Shown: positions 16,392-25,113, numbered from the stretch's first letter. The stretch: 31,825 bases of DNA from CAYUNA01 sp047629355 (GCA_047629355.1 JBLHWU010000051.1:1-31825); one strand, 5' to 3'. The notes: a model not told the origin generated them from the letters alone. A program made the numbers and translations.

Positions 16392-17678
16392 ATGAACGAG
16401 GAACAAAATTTAGATTACTTATCAGAAGATGTACAAGAAATCCTTAGTACGCCGCCCTCGTGGGTGATGACTTGGGGGACGGCTACGATTGTGATGGTGT
16501 TGTTTTTGATGGGCATTGTGGGGTATTTTTTCAAATATCCAGAGATGGTAGCGGGTAGGGTAGAGCTGACGACGCCACTGCCGCCGATGCCCGTAATTGC
16601 CTTGGAAAGTATAACGATTGCTGACTTTTTTGTGGAAGAAGGGCAAGAGGTGAAGTTGGAGGAAGTGATTGCGATTCGGGATGATTTGGCGAAGATGGAG
16701 GATGTTTTTACTTTGGAAAGAGATGTAAAACAGCTGTTATTGGAAAAAGAAAAACTGGCAAATTATGAGGAGAAAACGGGGTTGCAATTGGGAGGAATTA
16801 TGCGGGATTATTTAGCATTTACCAATTCGCATAAGAAGTTTACTTTTGAAGAAAAGGAAAATTACAGCGAGCGTCGGATGTCGGAATTGAATAGTAAAAA
16901 AAATAGTTTAAAGCGAACACAGCGTTCCTTGAAAGAACGGGAATTAGTTGCACAGGAAGATTTAGAATCTGCCGAAAAAGCGTTGCGATTGAAGCAAAAA
17001 GAGTATTCCAAAGCAGATTCGACAGAGCAGCGATATTACGAAAATGAATTGATTGATGCGGCACAGCGGGTGAAGGATAAAAAGATGGAAATTGCTTCGG
17101 TTCAGCAAGAAATTTCGGAAAGTTATTCGAATCAAAGTGGTATTACAATGGAGGAATATAATGTGCAATACGAAACGAAATCGAGTGAAAAGCAGACCTT
17201 ATCTAGTTTAATTCAAAGTTTACAATTATTACAAAGTTCAATTGAAAATTGGAAAACAAAAAATCTTATTCGCGCGCCAATTAGCGGTAAAGTCACGTTT
17301 TTTGGACAGGATTTACAAAACAAAGTTTATCAAACCAATCAAGAAATTTTATCTATCATTCCAAAGCAGGAAGAGGAAAAATACGTGGGTAATATTCGTT
17401 TACCGATTTTAAAAACGGTGAAGTTGAAAGAAGGGCAGGAAGTGCGTTTGAAATTTGACCGTTTTCCGTTTCGAGAGTGGGGTTATGTGGTCGGAAAAAT
17501 TGGAAAAATGACGCCGAATCAGCGAGAAGAACAGTATTTAATCCAAGTGGACTTGCCTTCAGGATTGGTGACAAATAAAGAAAAAATTATCCCATTTCAA
17601 TATTCGATGGGTGGAAAAGCGGAGGTGATTACGGCAGATAAACGGTTCATTACGAGGATGTTGGATGAGTTTTTTTAA
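16392..17678 (+). CDS. HlyD-family periplasmic adaptor of a peptide exporter
   Basis: A 428-residue membrane-fusion protein that links an inner-membrane exporter to an outer-membrane channel. The ATG at 16392 is preferred over the TTG at 16383, which lies inside the inverted repeat. The short cytoplasmic start is followed by one transmembrane helix (about residues 30-48, TATIVMVLFLMGIVGYFF). A first half barrel/lipoyl segment follows (VELTTPLPPMPV, FFVEEGQEV), then a long Lys/Glu-rich alpha-helical hairpin (about 85-285), the second lipoyl half (IRAPISGKVTFFGQ) and a beta-barrel domain. Translation is likely coupled in an operon with the C39 exporter. The outer-membrane TolC-like partner is not in the window. 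Confidence 0.9.
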   Translation: MNEEQNLDYLSEDVQEILSTPPSWVMTWGTATIVMVLFLMGIVGYFFKYPEMVAGRVELTTPLPPMPVIALESITIADFFVEEGQEVKLEEVIAIRDDLAKMEDVFTLERDVKQLLLEKEKLANYEEKTGLQLGGIMRDYLAFTNSHKKFTFEEKENYSERRMSELNSKKNSLKRTQRSLKERELVAQEDLESAEKALRLKQKEYSKADSTEQRYYENELIDAAQRVKDKKMEIASVQQEISESYSNQSGITMEEYNVQYETKSSEKQTLSSLIQSLQLLQSSIENWKTKNLIRAPISGKVTFFGQDLQNKVYQTNQEILSIIPKQEEEKYVGNIRLPILKTVKLKEGQEVRLKFDRFPFREWGYVVGKIGKMTPNQREEQYLIQVDLPSGLVTNKEKIIPFQYSMGGKAEVITADKRFITRMLDEFF

Positions 17679-17680
17679 AT

Positions 17681-17714
17681 GGTTGACGGTAGAGAGTGGA
17701 CAGTTGACGGTGAC
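17681..17714. repeat. GTTGACGG tandem repeat after the HlyD stop
   Basis: GGTTGACGG and AGTTGACGG units separated by GAGAGTGGAC, starting 3 bases past the HlyD stop codon. Same unit as 13939-14085, so copies of one repeat family bracket the export operon. Confidence 0.6.
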
Positions 17715-17806
17715 CTTCGAGTTCTTGTTAAAAAAGGACTTGAATTTGACTTTCGTATTTTATTGAAATTTAGGGTCTTCAAAAAATCAATATTCCCTAA
17801 ACTTTA

Positions 17807-17838
17807 CTTGCTTTAATTCTCAAAAATACCTACGTTTG
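17807..17838 (+). promoter_or_regulatory. Promoter candidate of the aminotransferase gene
   Basis: CTTG at 17807-17810, a 20-base spacer and TACGTTTG at 17831-17838, a close Bacteroidota match. Transcription would start near 17845, giving a leader of about 75 bases. Confidence 0.6.
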
Positions 17839-17880
17839 TCACAATTTTTAAAAAATGTAAATTGAAAATAGGGTATCAAT

Positions 17881-17924
17881 CAATACACCTAATACAAAGA
17901 TACACTAATACACCAGAATACATG
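17881..17924. repeat. AATACACCT tandem repeat running into the aminotransferase start codon
   Basis: About five degenerate units (AATACACCT, AATACAAAG, ATACACT, AATACACCA, GAATACATG). The ATG at 17922 lies within the last unit, so the repeat forms the translation-initiation region itself. Confidence 0.65.
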
Positions 17925-19130
17925 GCTACAATAGCAGCAAATCCGTTATCGCACTTGGTTCAGAATATGGCTGAATCGGCGACCATCAAAATGTCTCAAT
18001 TGGCTCGGGAACTAAAAGAGCAAGGGCATGATGTGATTAGTTTAAGTTTAGGCGAACCTGATTTTGATACGCCAGACCACATCAAAGAAGCGGCAAAAGT
18101 CGCCTTGGATGAGGGATATACTAAATATACGCCCGTGCCAGGTTTGTTGGAATTGCGACAAGCGATTTGTACGAAACTGAAGCGTGACAATGGTTTGGAA
18201 TTTGAGCCAAGTCAGGTTGTGGTGTCCAACGGGTCGAAGCAATGCCTTGCTAACTTGTGTTTGGCATTGTTGGATAAAGGCGATGAAGCGATTGTTTTTG
18301 CACCGTATTGGGTGAGTTATTCGGCGATTATCGAGATGGTTGGCGGGACAGTTGTGCCAGTGGCTGCGGGTATTGAACAGGATTTCAAAATCTCAGCAGC
18401 GCAATTGGAAGAAGCGATTACGAATAAGACGAAATTGATTTTGTTTTCTTCGCCTTGTAATCCAACAGGCTCGGTTTATACCCGTTCAGAGTTGGAAGCG
18501 TTGGCGGCGGTGATTGCTAAATATGATGATATTATAGTCTTGTCTGACGAGATTTACGAATACATTAATTTTACAGGAAAACATGCGAGTATCGGCGCTA
18601 TAGAAAGCATGAAAGACCGTACGGTAACGGTTAATGGTTTTGCGAAAGGCTACGCGATGACAGGCTGGCGATTGGGTTATATGGCTGGACCAAAATGGTT
18701 AGCAGGTGCTTGTTCAAAAATTCAAGGGCAGTTTACTTCGGGCGCGAATGCATTTGGACAAAAGGCAGCGATTACGGCATTGTTGGGGGATATGAATCCG
18801 ACTTATGAAATGCGAAAAGCGTATTTGAAACGTCGTAATCTGATGATTGAACTGTTGCGGGGAATTCCAGGTATTCAAGTAAATGTGCCGACTGGTGCGT
18901 TTTATTTGTTTCCAAATATCAGCAATTATTTCGGCAAATCTTACGGAGATATTACGATTAACAATTCGATAGACTTTTGTGAATTTTTACTCTATACGGC
19001 GCATGTGGCGACGGTTCCGGGTGAGCCTTTTGGTGATGACAATTGTTTTCGATTGAGCTATGCGGCTTCGGAGGAAAGTTTGCGGGAAGCAGTGAGACGG
19101 ATTAAGGAAGCGGTGGCGAAGTTGAAGTAA
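17922..19130 (+). CDS. aspC: Aspartate-type aminotransferase (class I/II, PLP-dependent)
   Basis: A 402-residue fold-type I aminotransferase that transfers amino groups between aspartate (or a related amino acid) and 2-oxoglutarate. The PLP lysine is Lys242 in NGFAKGYAMTGWRLGY. Other family marks are SLGEPDFDTPDHI near residue 42, YTPVPGLLELR, the Asn of SSPCNPTGSVY, the Asp and Tyr of LSDEIYEYINF, and the C-terminal FRLSYAAS carrying the substrate-carboxylate Arg. The frame is open from 17862, but those codons lie in the tandem repeat and leader; homologous sequence starts at MATIAANPLSHLV, so 17922 is chosen. It could also accept aromatic substrates or prephenate, as in the class Ib enzymes. 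Single gene with its own promoter and terminator. Confidence 0.93.
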   Translation: MATIAANPLSHLVQNMAESATIKMSQLARELKEQGHDVISLSLGEPDFDTPDHIKEAAKVALDEGYTKYTPVPGLLELRQAICTKLKRDNGLEFEPSQVVVSNGSKQCLANLCLALLDKGDEAIVFAPYWVSYSAIIEMVGGTVVPVAAGIEQDFKISAAQLEEAITNKTKLILFSSPCNPTGSVYTRSELEALAAVIAKYDDIIVLSDEIYEYINFTGKHASIGAIESMKDRTVTVNGFAKGYAMTGWRLGYMAGPKWLAGACSKIQGQFTSGANAFGQKAAITALLGDMNPTYEMRKAYLKRRNLMIELLRGIPGIQVNVPTGAFYLFPNISNYFGKSYGDITINNSIDFCEFLLYTAHVATVPGEPFGDDNCFRLSYAASEESLREAVRRIKEAVAKLK

Positions 19131-19184
19131 ATTTGATGGTTAAATATATGAATTGTCCCATTATTTTGGGTGATAATTTTGATG

Positions 19185-19224
19185 AAAAAGATGCTCAACG
19201 TTTAGGATTTGAGCATCTTTTTTT
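19185..19224 (+). terminator. Terminator of the aminotransferase gene
   Basis: AAAAAGATGCTCAA (19185-19198) pairs with TTGAGCATCTTTTT (19209 onward), a 14-base stem with a 10-base loop, followed by a T-run. Confidence 0.88.
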
Positions 19225-19245
19225 ATTTTTGAAAAAATTATAAAA

Positions 19246-21368
19246 ATGAAAATTTACTCTTTTCTCTGTCTTGCATTTTTGTTTGTTGTTTCTCCTTCTT
19301 TTGCTCAAAAAGCCACGATTTTCGAGTAGAAAACCAAGAATGCATTTACGAAATGAAAGAGCGTTTTGAACCATGAATTGCGGTTGCTATGGATGATGAT
19401 TTTTCTGTTCCCGACCCTCGTACTCCTAAAATAATCACGGAAAGTAGTACCAAAAAGGAAATGCATTTGATAGAATTAAAAAAAATAAAATCTTCAATTG
19501 CAGATTTGCCTAATTTTGAAAAACGGCTTTTTACTTTAGCCAATGGAGATTATCCTTTTAGAAAAGAAAAGTTGTGGGGGGAATAATCGGGGAAAAGTAG
19601 TGGTCAAGCCTAAGTTTACCCAAATTTATGGAGATGAAACGGGTGTGTATTCCATTGAAAAATCTCAAAATGGATATGTCGGTTGTATTGAGGCAAGATG
19701 CAATTATTACCAGAAAAATAAAAAGGTACTGTCAAAGGATTGGTTTTATATCAAAAGAATAAATCCGACCACTTTTATTGTGCGAGGAATGCAAGGGTAT
19801 GGCGTGCAAATGGGCAAAAAAACGCTCGTTGAACCAAACAAAGGGCGAATTCGCTATAATGTTTTCGGAGCATATAGTGCATTTTATTTTTATGATAAAT
19901 CCGTAAAAAAAACGACAGTGGTGACGAATGCAGGTGACCGATATTTGATAAACGGATTCATAGAAGAAGTAGAGTATCTTGGGAAAGATTATATCTTATT
20001 AAACAGAGAGTTGATTAATCGAACAACCAAAGTGAGGCTTATCTGCGAAGATGGATTTACTATTTCTACATTTAATGCCGAGCATGAGTTATTCCTTTTA
20101 AAAAATCCTTTAATAGTCCTCCTATTGAAGGCGTTTTTAAGTTTTTTAAACGGAAAATAGTCCTGTCGAAAAGTGTCGATTATTTAGGGGCACTTACTTA
20201 GTCAGGAGAGGATGTTTTTTAATAGAGGTTTTAAAAAAAAATAGAAACCATTCTGACAACGGATACTATTTAGTAGAGGGGGGTACGCCGAAAATGGTGG
20301 GTCAAGATTGTATCGAGGATTGGTAAACGGAGCTGGACGGGTGGTTGTTCCATTAAAATATCAATATATAGAGTCGAAATTTGATTGCTTTTTTGCAATA
20401 AATTACGATGGGGAATCGGGCGTTTTGGATAAACCAGGCAATGTTTTAATTTCTTTTGGCAGATTTCAAACTCAGCCAATTAATGACAGTTTAATCTATC
20501 GTAGTCCAATTCCTGAATTGACTAAAACCAAAGTCATTCAGTTGTCAGAAGGAAAAATGTTAGCAGATTCTTTGGATTTGGCTCGGTTGCATCGAGAATA
20601 TTTTTGTGGTAGCGAGGTCTTTCATGCAGTTGAGGGAAAGGGACAAAAGCAAACCAGTTTTTACGTTGATGAAAATTTTCAACGTATTGGTAATACGAAC
20701 GTTACTTCCAGAATTTTTGACCTTAAAAATAGAGGCGTTTGGCACTTTAAAGATGCTAAGATGAAAAATGGAGTTGAATATTATACCTGTGACGGTCAAA
20801 AATTCAGCTTGACGATTGAAGGCGAAAAAATCACAGTTTTCAAGATGTTTTGCTGTTGCACCCTGATTTTCATCTGGTGAGATTGCTCAATGGTGATTCC
20901 TATTTGTTATCAAATGGTGAGGTGTTGCAAAAAATTGAATTTCCCTTCGGGCGTACCGCTCATTTTGACATTGATGCTTTTACGTTAGTTGCGCATAAAG
21001 AAACTAACAAATGTGGACTTTTCGACGAACAGGGACAATCTTTCCTTCCACCAATGTTCGACCATATTTCTACAAGTTATGGCAATCAGTATTTCCGAAT
21101 GGCGGATGGAAAAGACTTTGTACAGTATGTTGATATGGCAGGGAATTTAATTTTAGAAAACTATCCACAAGTGAAGAAACATCTGACTGCAAATCTTTTT
21201 CTCATCGAAGAAGCTGGCAAAAAGGGTGTTCTCGACGAGGCTGGAAATGTCATTGTTCCTGCAGCTTATAAATATTGCGAGGAGGAAGATGGATTATTGC
21301 ATTTGAGCAATGGTGATGGAGTATTTCTGTATTCATTTAAGGGAGAATTGATTGGGAAAATAGACTGA
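19246..21368 (+). pseudogene. WG-repeat protein, multiply broken
   Basis: Remnant of a secreted WG-repeat (beta-rich, KWG-type) protein. An intact signal peptide starts at 19246 (MKIYSFLCLAFLFVVSPSFA) but the frame closes at 19329. The protein continues across frames: from about 19317 in another frame (DFRVENQECIYEMKERFEP, then TGA at 19374), through 19586, 19570-20105, 20106-20201 (TAG), 20204-20280, 20284-20840 and 20840-21368. Repeat-like segments such as GKVVVKPKFTQIYG, GRVVVPLKYQYIE and KGVLDEAGNVIVPAAYKY lie in different frames. At least five frameshifts and two nonsense codons are needed. Several shifts sit at homopolymers: G6 at 19576-19581, A6 at 20100-20105, A9 at 20233-20241 and G6 at 20278-20283. 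WG-repeat function is generally unknown. Decay is more likely than sequencing error because neighbouring genes are intact. Confidence 0.85.
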
Positions 21369-21386
21369 TTACTTTTCTTACCTTTG
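21352..21386 (+). promoter_or_regulatory. Promoter candidate of the radical SAM gene
   Basis: TTG at 21352-21354, a 24-base spacer (slightly long) and TACCTTTG at 21379-21386, a perfect TAnnTTTG box. The leader would be about 35 bases. Confidence 0.5.
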
Positions 21387-21426
21387 CAACCCAATTCAAC
21401 ATTCTGATAAAAAAAGAAAATTAAAC

Positions 21427-22725
21427 ATGGTATTAAAGCAATCTCCATTCTTATTATACGCCGACGAAGAGGGCAATGTTTTTGAAGATGAAACGCTGTA
21501 CGCGATTGGTCGCAGCGGTTGGTTTGCCGACTCTGTGCCGACCGAGGATTGGATAGAATTGCCGACGGGTGGCAGTTTGTATAATCTACCTGACCGCATT
21601 CCGTTGGGGAAAGATGTGCGCACGGGAGAGATTCGGGAATGTGACCTTGGTTTTGCAGTGGCAGCGTTCATTCCGCCTGCTTATACGGGACTCTATATGT
21701 CGAGTTTTTTGGCAGCGGAAGATGCGGAGACTTTACCGCTTTTCTGCTATACAGCAGTCGGTTTTTCGGAAGAGAAATTCTACGTACCTGCGGTTAGAAT
21801 CGAAGACGATATTCGCCAAGAAGCGGAGGGTTTTGATGATGAAATGGTGCGACAAAGTGTTGAAAATTTATTGCAAAAATATCCGCAAAATCGTTTGGTC
21901 GAACACCTCGCGAATAATTGCGCATTGACTTATACTTGTCCTGCCGCACGGAATTATTTTATGGGGCGTTGGGAGTGTCCAATTCCAGTGAGTCCGGCGT
22001 GTAATTCCAATTGTTTGGGCTGTATTTCTTTCCAGCCAGAAAGCGAATCAATTACCTCGGCACAAGACCGTTTGCGCTTCAAACCGACCGCTGGCGAAAT
22101 TGTGGAATACACCGTTCCGCATTTGGAAAGTGCTGATTTTCCGATAATTAGCTTTGGTCAAGGCTGTGAAGGTGAGCCGCTGTTGATGTGGGAAACGATT
22201 AAGGAATCTATTATTCAAATCCGGAAATTCACGCCAAAAGGTAGCATTAACATTAACACCAACGGGAGTATGCCGAAAGCCGTGGACGAGTTAGCAAAAG
22301 CGGGCTTGAATAGCATTCGAGTGAGTACGAACTCTGTACAAAAATGGTTGTATACGGCGTATTACAAACCGAATAATTACGAATTTGAAGCCATCATTGA
22401 AAGCCTTAAAATTATGAATGAGGCGGGTGGTTGGACGAGCTTGAATTATTTTGTTTTTCCAGGATTGACGGACAGTGTGGAGGAGTACGAAGCACTTCGG
22501 ATAGTGATTAGAGAAACGGGTTTGAAAATGATTCAATGGCGTAATTTCAACATTGACCCAGACTGGTATATGGGTACAGTGGGCGCGGCGGAAACGGGTG
22601 ATATCTTAGGGGTGAAACAATTGATGAGTTTGATAAAAGAAGAGTTTCCGCATATTAAGTATGGATATTATAATCCACCGATTGAGCGGATTGAGGGGAA
22701 TTATGAGGCAGACTTTGCTCAATAA
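21427..22725 (+). CDS. Radical SAM protein with an N-terminal extension
   Basis: A 432-residue radical S-adenosylmethionine protein. The 4Fe-4S cluster motif is CNSNCLGC: Cys192, Cys196 and Cys199 (Cx3Cx2C). The following FGQGCEGEPLL matches the family's glycine/glutamate-rich SAM-contact segment, and ININTNGSMP and NSIRVSTNSV are typical barrel strands. About 190 residues precede the cluster, including the acidic start LLYADEEGNVFEDETLYAIG and a Cys-containing stretch (LANNCALTYTCPAARNYF); this extension is not assigned to any domain here. The substrate is unknown. The next gene, a pseudouridine synthase, starts 72 bases downstream across an inverted repeat and may be co-transcribed. It could be an RNA- or peptide-modifying enzyme, but nothing in the sequence decides that. 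Confidence 0.88.
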   Translation: MVLKQSPFLLYADEEGNVFEDETLYAIGRSGWFADSVPTEDWIELPTGGSLYNLPDRIPLGKDVRTGEIRECDLGFAVAAFIPPAYTGLYMSSFLAAEDAETLPLFCYTAVGFSEEKFYVPAVRIEDDIRQEAEGFDDEMVRQSVENLLQKYPQNRLVEHLANNCALTYTCPAARNYFMGRWECPIPVSPACNSNCLGCISFQPESESITSAQDRLRFKPTAGEIVEYTVPHLESADFPIISFGQGCEGEPLLMWETIKESIIQIRKFTPKGSININTNGSMPKAVDELAKAGLNSIRVSTNSVQKWLYTAYYKPNNYEFEAIIESLKIMNEAGGWTSLNYFVFPGLTDSVEEYEALRIVIRETGLKMIQWRNFNIDPDWYMGTVGAAETGDILGVKQLMSLIKEEFPHIKYGYYNPPIERIEGNYEADFAQ

Positions 22726-22797
22726 ATTAGTTGATTGGGTTGATTTAGTTAGTTTCAACCCAATCAGCTAAATCAACTAAATTAACCAATCAACAAA
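22726..22797. repeat. AATCAACTAA-type inverted repeat filling the gap between radical SAM and pseudouridine synthase genes
   Basis: The core stem TGATTGGGTTGA (22732-22743) pairs with TCAACCCAATCA (22755-22766); outer units TTAGTTGATT and AATCAACTAA extend the complementarity. It spans from one base after the radical SAM stop to the TTG start of the next gene. Same unit family as 11539-11582. Confidence 0.8.
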
Positions 22798-23445
22798 TTG
22801 CAAATACTACTCGAAACAAATCACTTCCTCGCTCTCAACAAGCCTTCCAGTATCATCGTTGAAAAAAATCCCTACGAGCCTTCCGTCGAAGATTGGGCAT
22901 GGGAGTATCTACAAAAAACGCAGAAAAAACCATATCTCGGCATCATTCATCGCCTCGACCGTGTGACTTCTGGTGTTCTACTTTTAGCTAAGAAAAAATC
23001 ATTTTTAAAAGAGCTAAACGAGCAGTTTCGATTGCGAAAAGTTCAAAAAAGATATCAGGCTATTGTTGAAAATAAACCCTCTCCAACATCTGCTAATTTA
23101 GTGCATTTTTTAGAAAAAGACCAACTGAATAAGCGCGCTATTATTTTTGAAAAATCGCAAAAAGGAGCGCAGGAAGTACGGTTACATTATCGGATTTTAA
23201 AGGAAGTTGACGAGCAATTTTTATTAGAAATACATCCTAAAACGGGTAAGTTTCATCAAATACGCGCTCAATTAGCGGCGATTGACTGTCCTATTTTAAA
23301 TGATGAAAAATATGGGGCAAAACTCATTGCCGATAAAAAAACGATAGCACTTCATGCTGCCCAATTAATTTTTACCGATTCCATTTCAAAAGAAAAAATC
23401 TATCTGAAAGCGGACTTTTCCAGTAGCTTTTTTCAAAATTTTTAA
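22798..23445 (+). CDS. RluA-family RNA pseudouridine synthase
   Basis: A 215-residue pseudouridine synthase that isomerises uridine in rRNA or tRNA. The catalytic motif is HRLDRVTSG with Asp54; the later segments HPKTGKFHQIRAQLA and CPILNDEKYG are also standard. There is no N-terminal S4 domain and the protein is short, like the RluA/TruC single-domain members; the target uridine cannot be told. The start must be non-ATG: the first in-frame stop upstream is at 22783 and no ATG precedes the conserved FLALNKPSS segment, so the TTG at 22798 is used, directly at the edge of an inverted repeat. Probably the second gene of a transcription unit with the radical SAM gene. Confidence 0.9.
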   Translation: MQILLETNHFLALNKPSSIIVEKNPYEPSVEDWAWEYLQKTQKKPYLGIIHRLDRVTSGVLLLAKKKSFLKELNEQFRLRKVQKRYQAIVENKPSPTSANLVHFLEKDQLNKRAIIFEKSQKGAQEVRLHYRILKEVDEQFLLEIHPKTGKFHQIRAQLAAIDCPILNDEKYGAKLIADKKTIALHAAQLIFTDSISKEKIYLKADFSSSFFQNF

Positions 23446-23748
23446 TATTTCAGAAATACTATCTGTTATTTAGTAACGATAAAAAAATAACTCCGCCATT
23501 TAGACAGGGCAAATTTCCTTCATTTTTCACTTGAAATCAGTCAAAGTATCAACAATTATCCTTCTTTCAAGTAAAAACTGAGAAAAATTATCTACTGTCT
23601 AACTTGTTGGACTTATTATTTTATCGTTATTTAATTCGACTCTTTTGGTTATCTTCGCGCACTATTTTCAAAAAAATATGGGTGTAACGTGACGTAATTC
23701 AAAGGAATTTAGAAAATTGGGTCAGGTTAGCCTTTAATAATAAATATA
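23446..23748. other. Intergenic region before the VOC gene
   Basis: AT-rich, no gene seen. TATCTTCG at 23650-23657 is one base off the TAnnTTTG box and could be the VOC promoter, but no clear -33 element stands upstream. No terminator-like stem was found after the pseudouridine synthase stop. Confidence 0.4.
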
Positions 23749-24819
23749 ATGCAAAAACCCATCATTAGTGGTATTCAACAAATTGGCGTCGGGATTCCTG
23801 ACGTACACGCGGCATTCAAATGGTATCGTCAAAATTTTGGGGTAGATATTCCAATTTTGGATGCGCCAGGAACGGCAGAGCTGATGTTGCCATATACTGG
23901 GGGACAACCGCACGAACGCCACGCAATTTTGGCAATCAATATCCAAGGTGGTGGTGGTATGGAAATTTGGCAATACCTGAGTCGAAAGCCTCAGCCTGCC
24001 AAATTTGAGGTACAATTGGGAGATTTAGGCATATTTATCGCTAAGGTCAAAAGCCGAAATGTAGGGGCGACCTATGATGAAATGAAGCGTAAAAAACTGG
24101 ATTTAGTCACAGAAGTGGTCAAAGACCCGAAGGGCGATTCTCATTTTTATGTGCGAGACCCTTATGGGAACATTTTTGAAATCGTTGAGGGCGAATCTTG
24201 GTTTAAAAAGAACGGTCGATTGACAGGTGGCATGTATGGTTGTGTAGTCGGTGTGACGGATATGGAAGCGGCAAAAACATTTTACAAAAATGTATTAGGC
24301 TATGACGTTGTTGTTTATCAGGAAGAAGGAGAATTTGCTGATTTTCAAGGTGTTATTGGTGGAGGAGATACTTTTGAACGCGTATTGCTTCGGCACAGTG
24401 AAGAGCGAAAAGGAGCTTTTAGTCGGTTGTTAGGTGCAAGTGAAATTGAGTTGGTTTCTGTTAAAAATCGCAGACCGAAAAAGGTTTACGAGAACCGTTT
24501 CTGGGGTGATTTAGGCTTTATTCACTTGACCTTTGACATTCGTGGAATGGAAGCGATGAAGCAGCATTGTGCAGCTAATGGACATCCGTTTACGGTCGAC
24601 AGCCGCAAGGGGGATGAAGTATTTGATATGGGAGAGGCAGCAGGTCATTTTTCGTACATTGAAGACCCTGACGGCACGCTGATTGAATTTGTGGAAACAC
24701 ATAAAGTACCTGTGATAAAAGCCTTAGGATTGAATTTAAACTTAGGCAATCGCCCGCCTGAAAAAGCATTACCGGACTGGATGGTGAAAGCATTGGGTTT
24801 TGGACGTGTGAAGGATTAA
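23749..24819 (+). CDS. VOC-superfamily protein with two VOC modules
   Basis: A 356-residue protein of the vicinal-oxygen-chelate (glyoxalase/dioxygenase) superfamily. The first module spans about residues 1-145: QQIGVGIPDVHAAFKWYRQNFG, and DPKGDSHFYVRDPYGNIFEIVEG. The second spans about 155-325: GVTDMEAAKTFYKNVLGYDVV, then IHLTFDIRGM and YIEDPDGTLIEFVETH. The Glu of each closing FEIVEG/IEFVET strand and the His of IHLTF are candidate metal ligands. The two-module layout resembles extradiol-dioxygenase-like proteins, but the substrate and metal are unknown. Monocistronic, with a strong terminator. Confidence 0.85.
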   Translation: MQKPIISGIQQIGVGIPDVHAAFKWYRQNFGVDIPILDAPGTAELMLPYTGGQPHERHAILAINIQGGGGMEIWQYLSRKPQPAKFEVQLGDLGIFIAKVKSRNVGATYDEMKRKKLDLVTEVVKDPKGDSHFYVRDPYGNIFEIVEGESWFKKNGRLTGGMYGCVVGVTDMEAAKTFYKNVLGYDVVVYQEEGEFADFQGVIGGGDTFERVLLRHSEERKGAFSRLLGASEIELVSVKNRRPKKVYENRFWGDLGFIHLTFDIRGMEAMKQHCAANGHPFTVDSRKGDEVFDMGEAAGHFSYIEDPDGTLIEFVETHKVPVIKALGLNLNLGNRPPEKALPDWMVKALGFGRVKD

Positions 24820-24836
24820 TCTTCTTGCTTTAGAGT

Positions 24837-24880
24837 AAAATGGCTTCATTGGTATTAAACCAATGAAGCCATTTTTTTTT
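24837..24880 (+). terminator. Strong terminator after the VOC gene
   Basis: A perfect 17-base stem, 24837-24853 / 24859-24875, loop ATTAA, followed by more T residues. Confidence 0.93.
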
Positions 24881-25077
24881 AAGAACGCACCTAACCCATT
24901 TTGAATCCGTGTTACAATCCTGTCTGGCATAGCCATTAAAATTTTTAGAAAAAAGCACAGGAGCATTGGAGAATTTATTTAGTTGATTCTTTGACAAATA
25001 ACCATTTATTTCACGATTACTTAATCATCCGTCGCAACCCATGAGGTGGGGGCATTCATCGCGTGGGGGCAAAAAAA

Positions 25078-25103
25078 AAGCCGCTGCAAAATTGCAACGG
25101 CTT
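25078..25103 (-). terminator. Terminator of the downstream tRNA-Glu gene
   Basis: 25078-25089 pairs with 25092-25103 (one mismatch, A-rich loop). On the minus strand the stem is followed by a T-run. It sits 10 bases after the tRNA 3' end. Confidence 0.75.
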
Positions 25104-25113
25104 AGCTTTCTTG

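Noticed and set aside
19543..20160. Intact independent 205-residue gene
   Set aside because: Its start is in the middle of a WG-repeat unit and the protein continues in other frames on both sides, so it is a piece of the broken gene.
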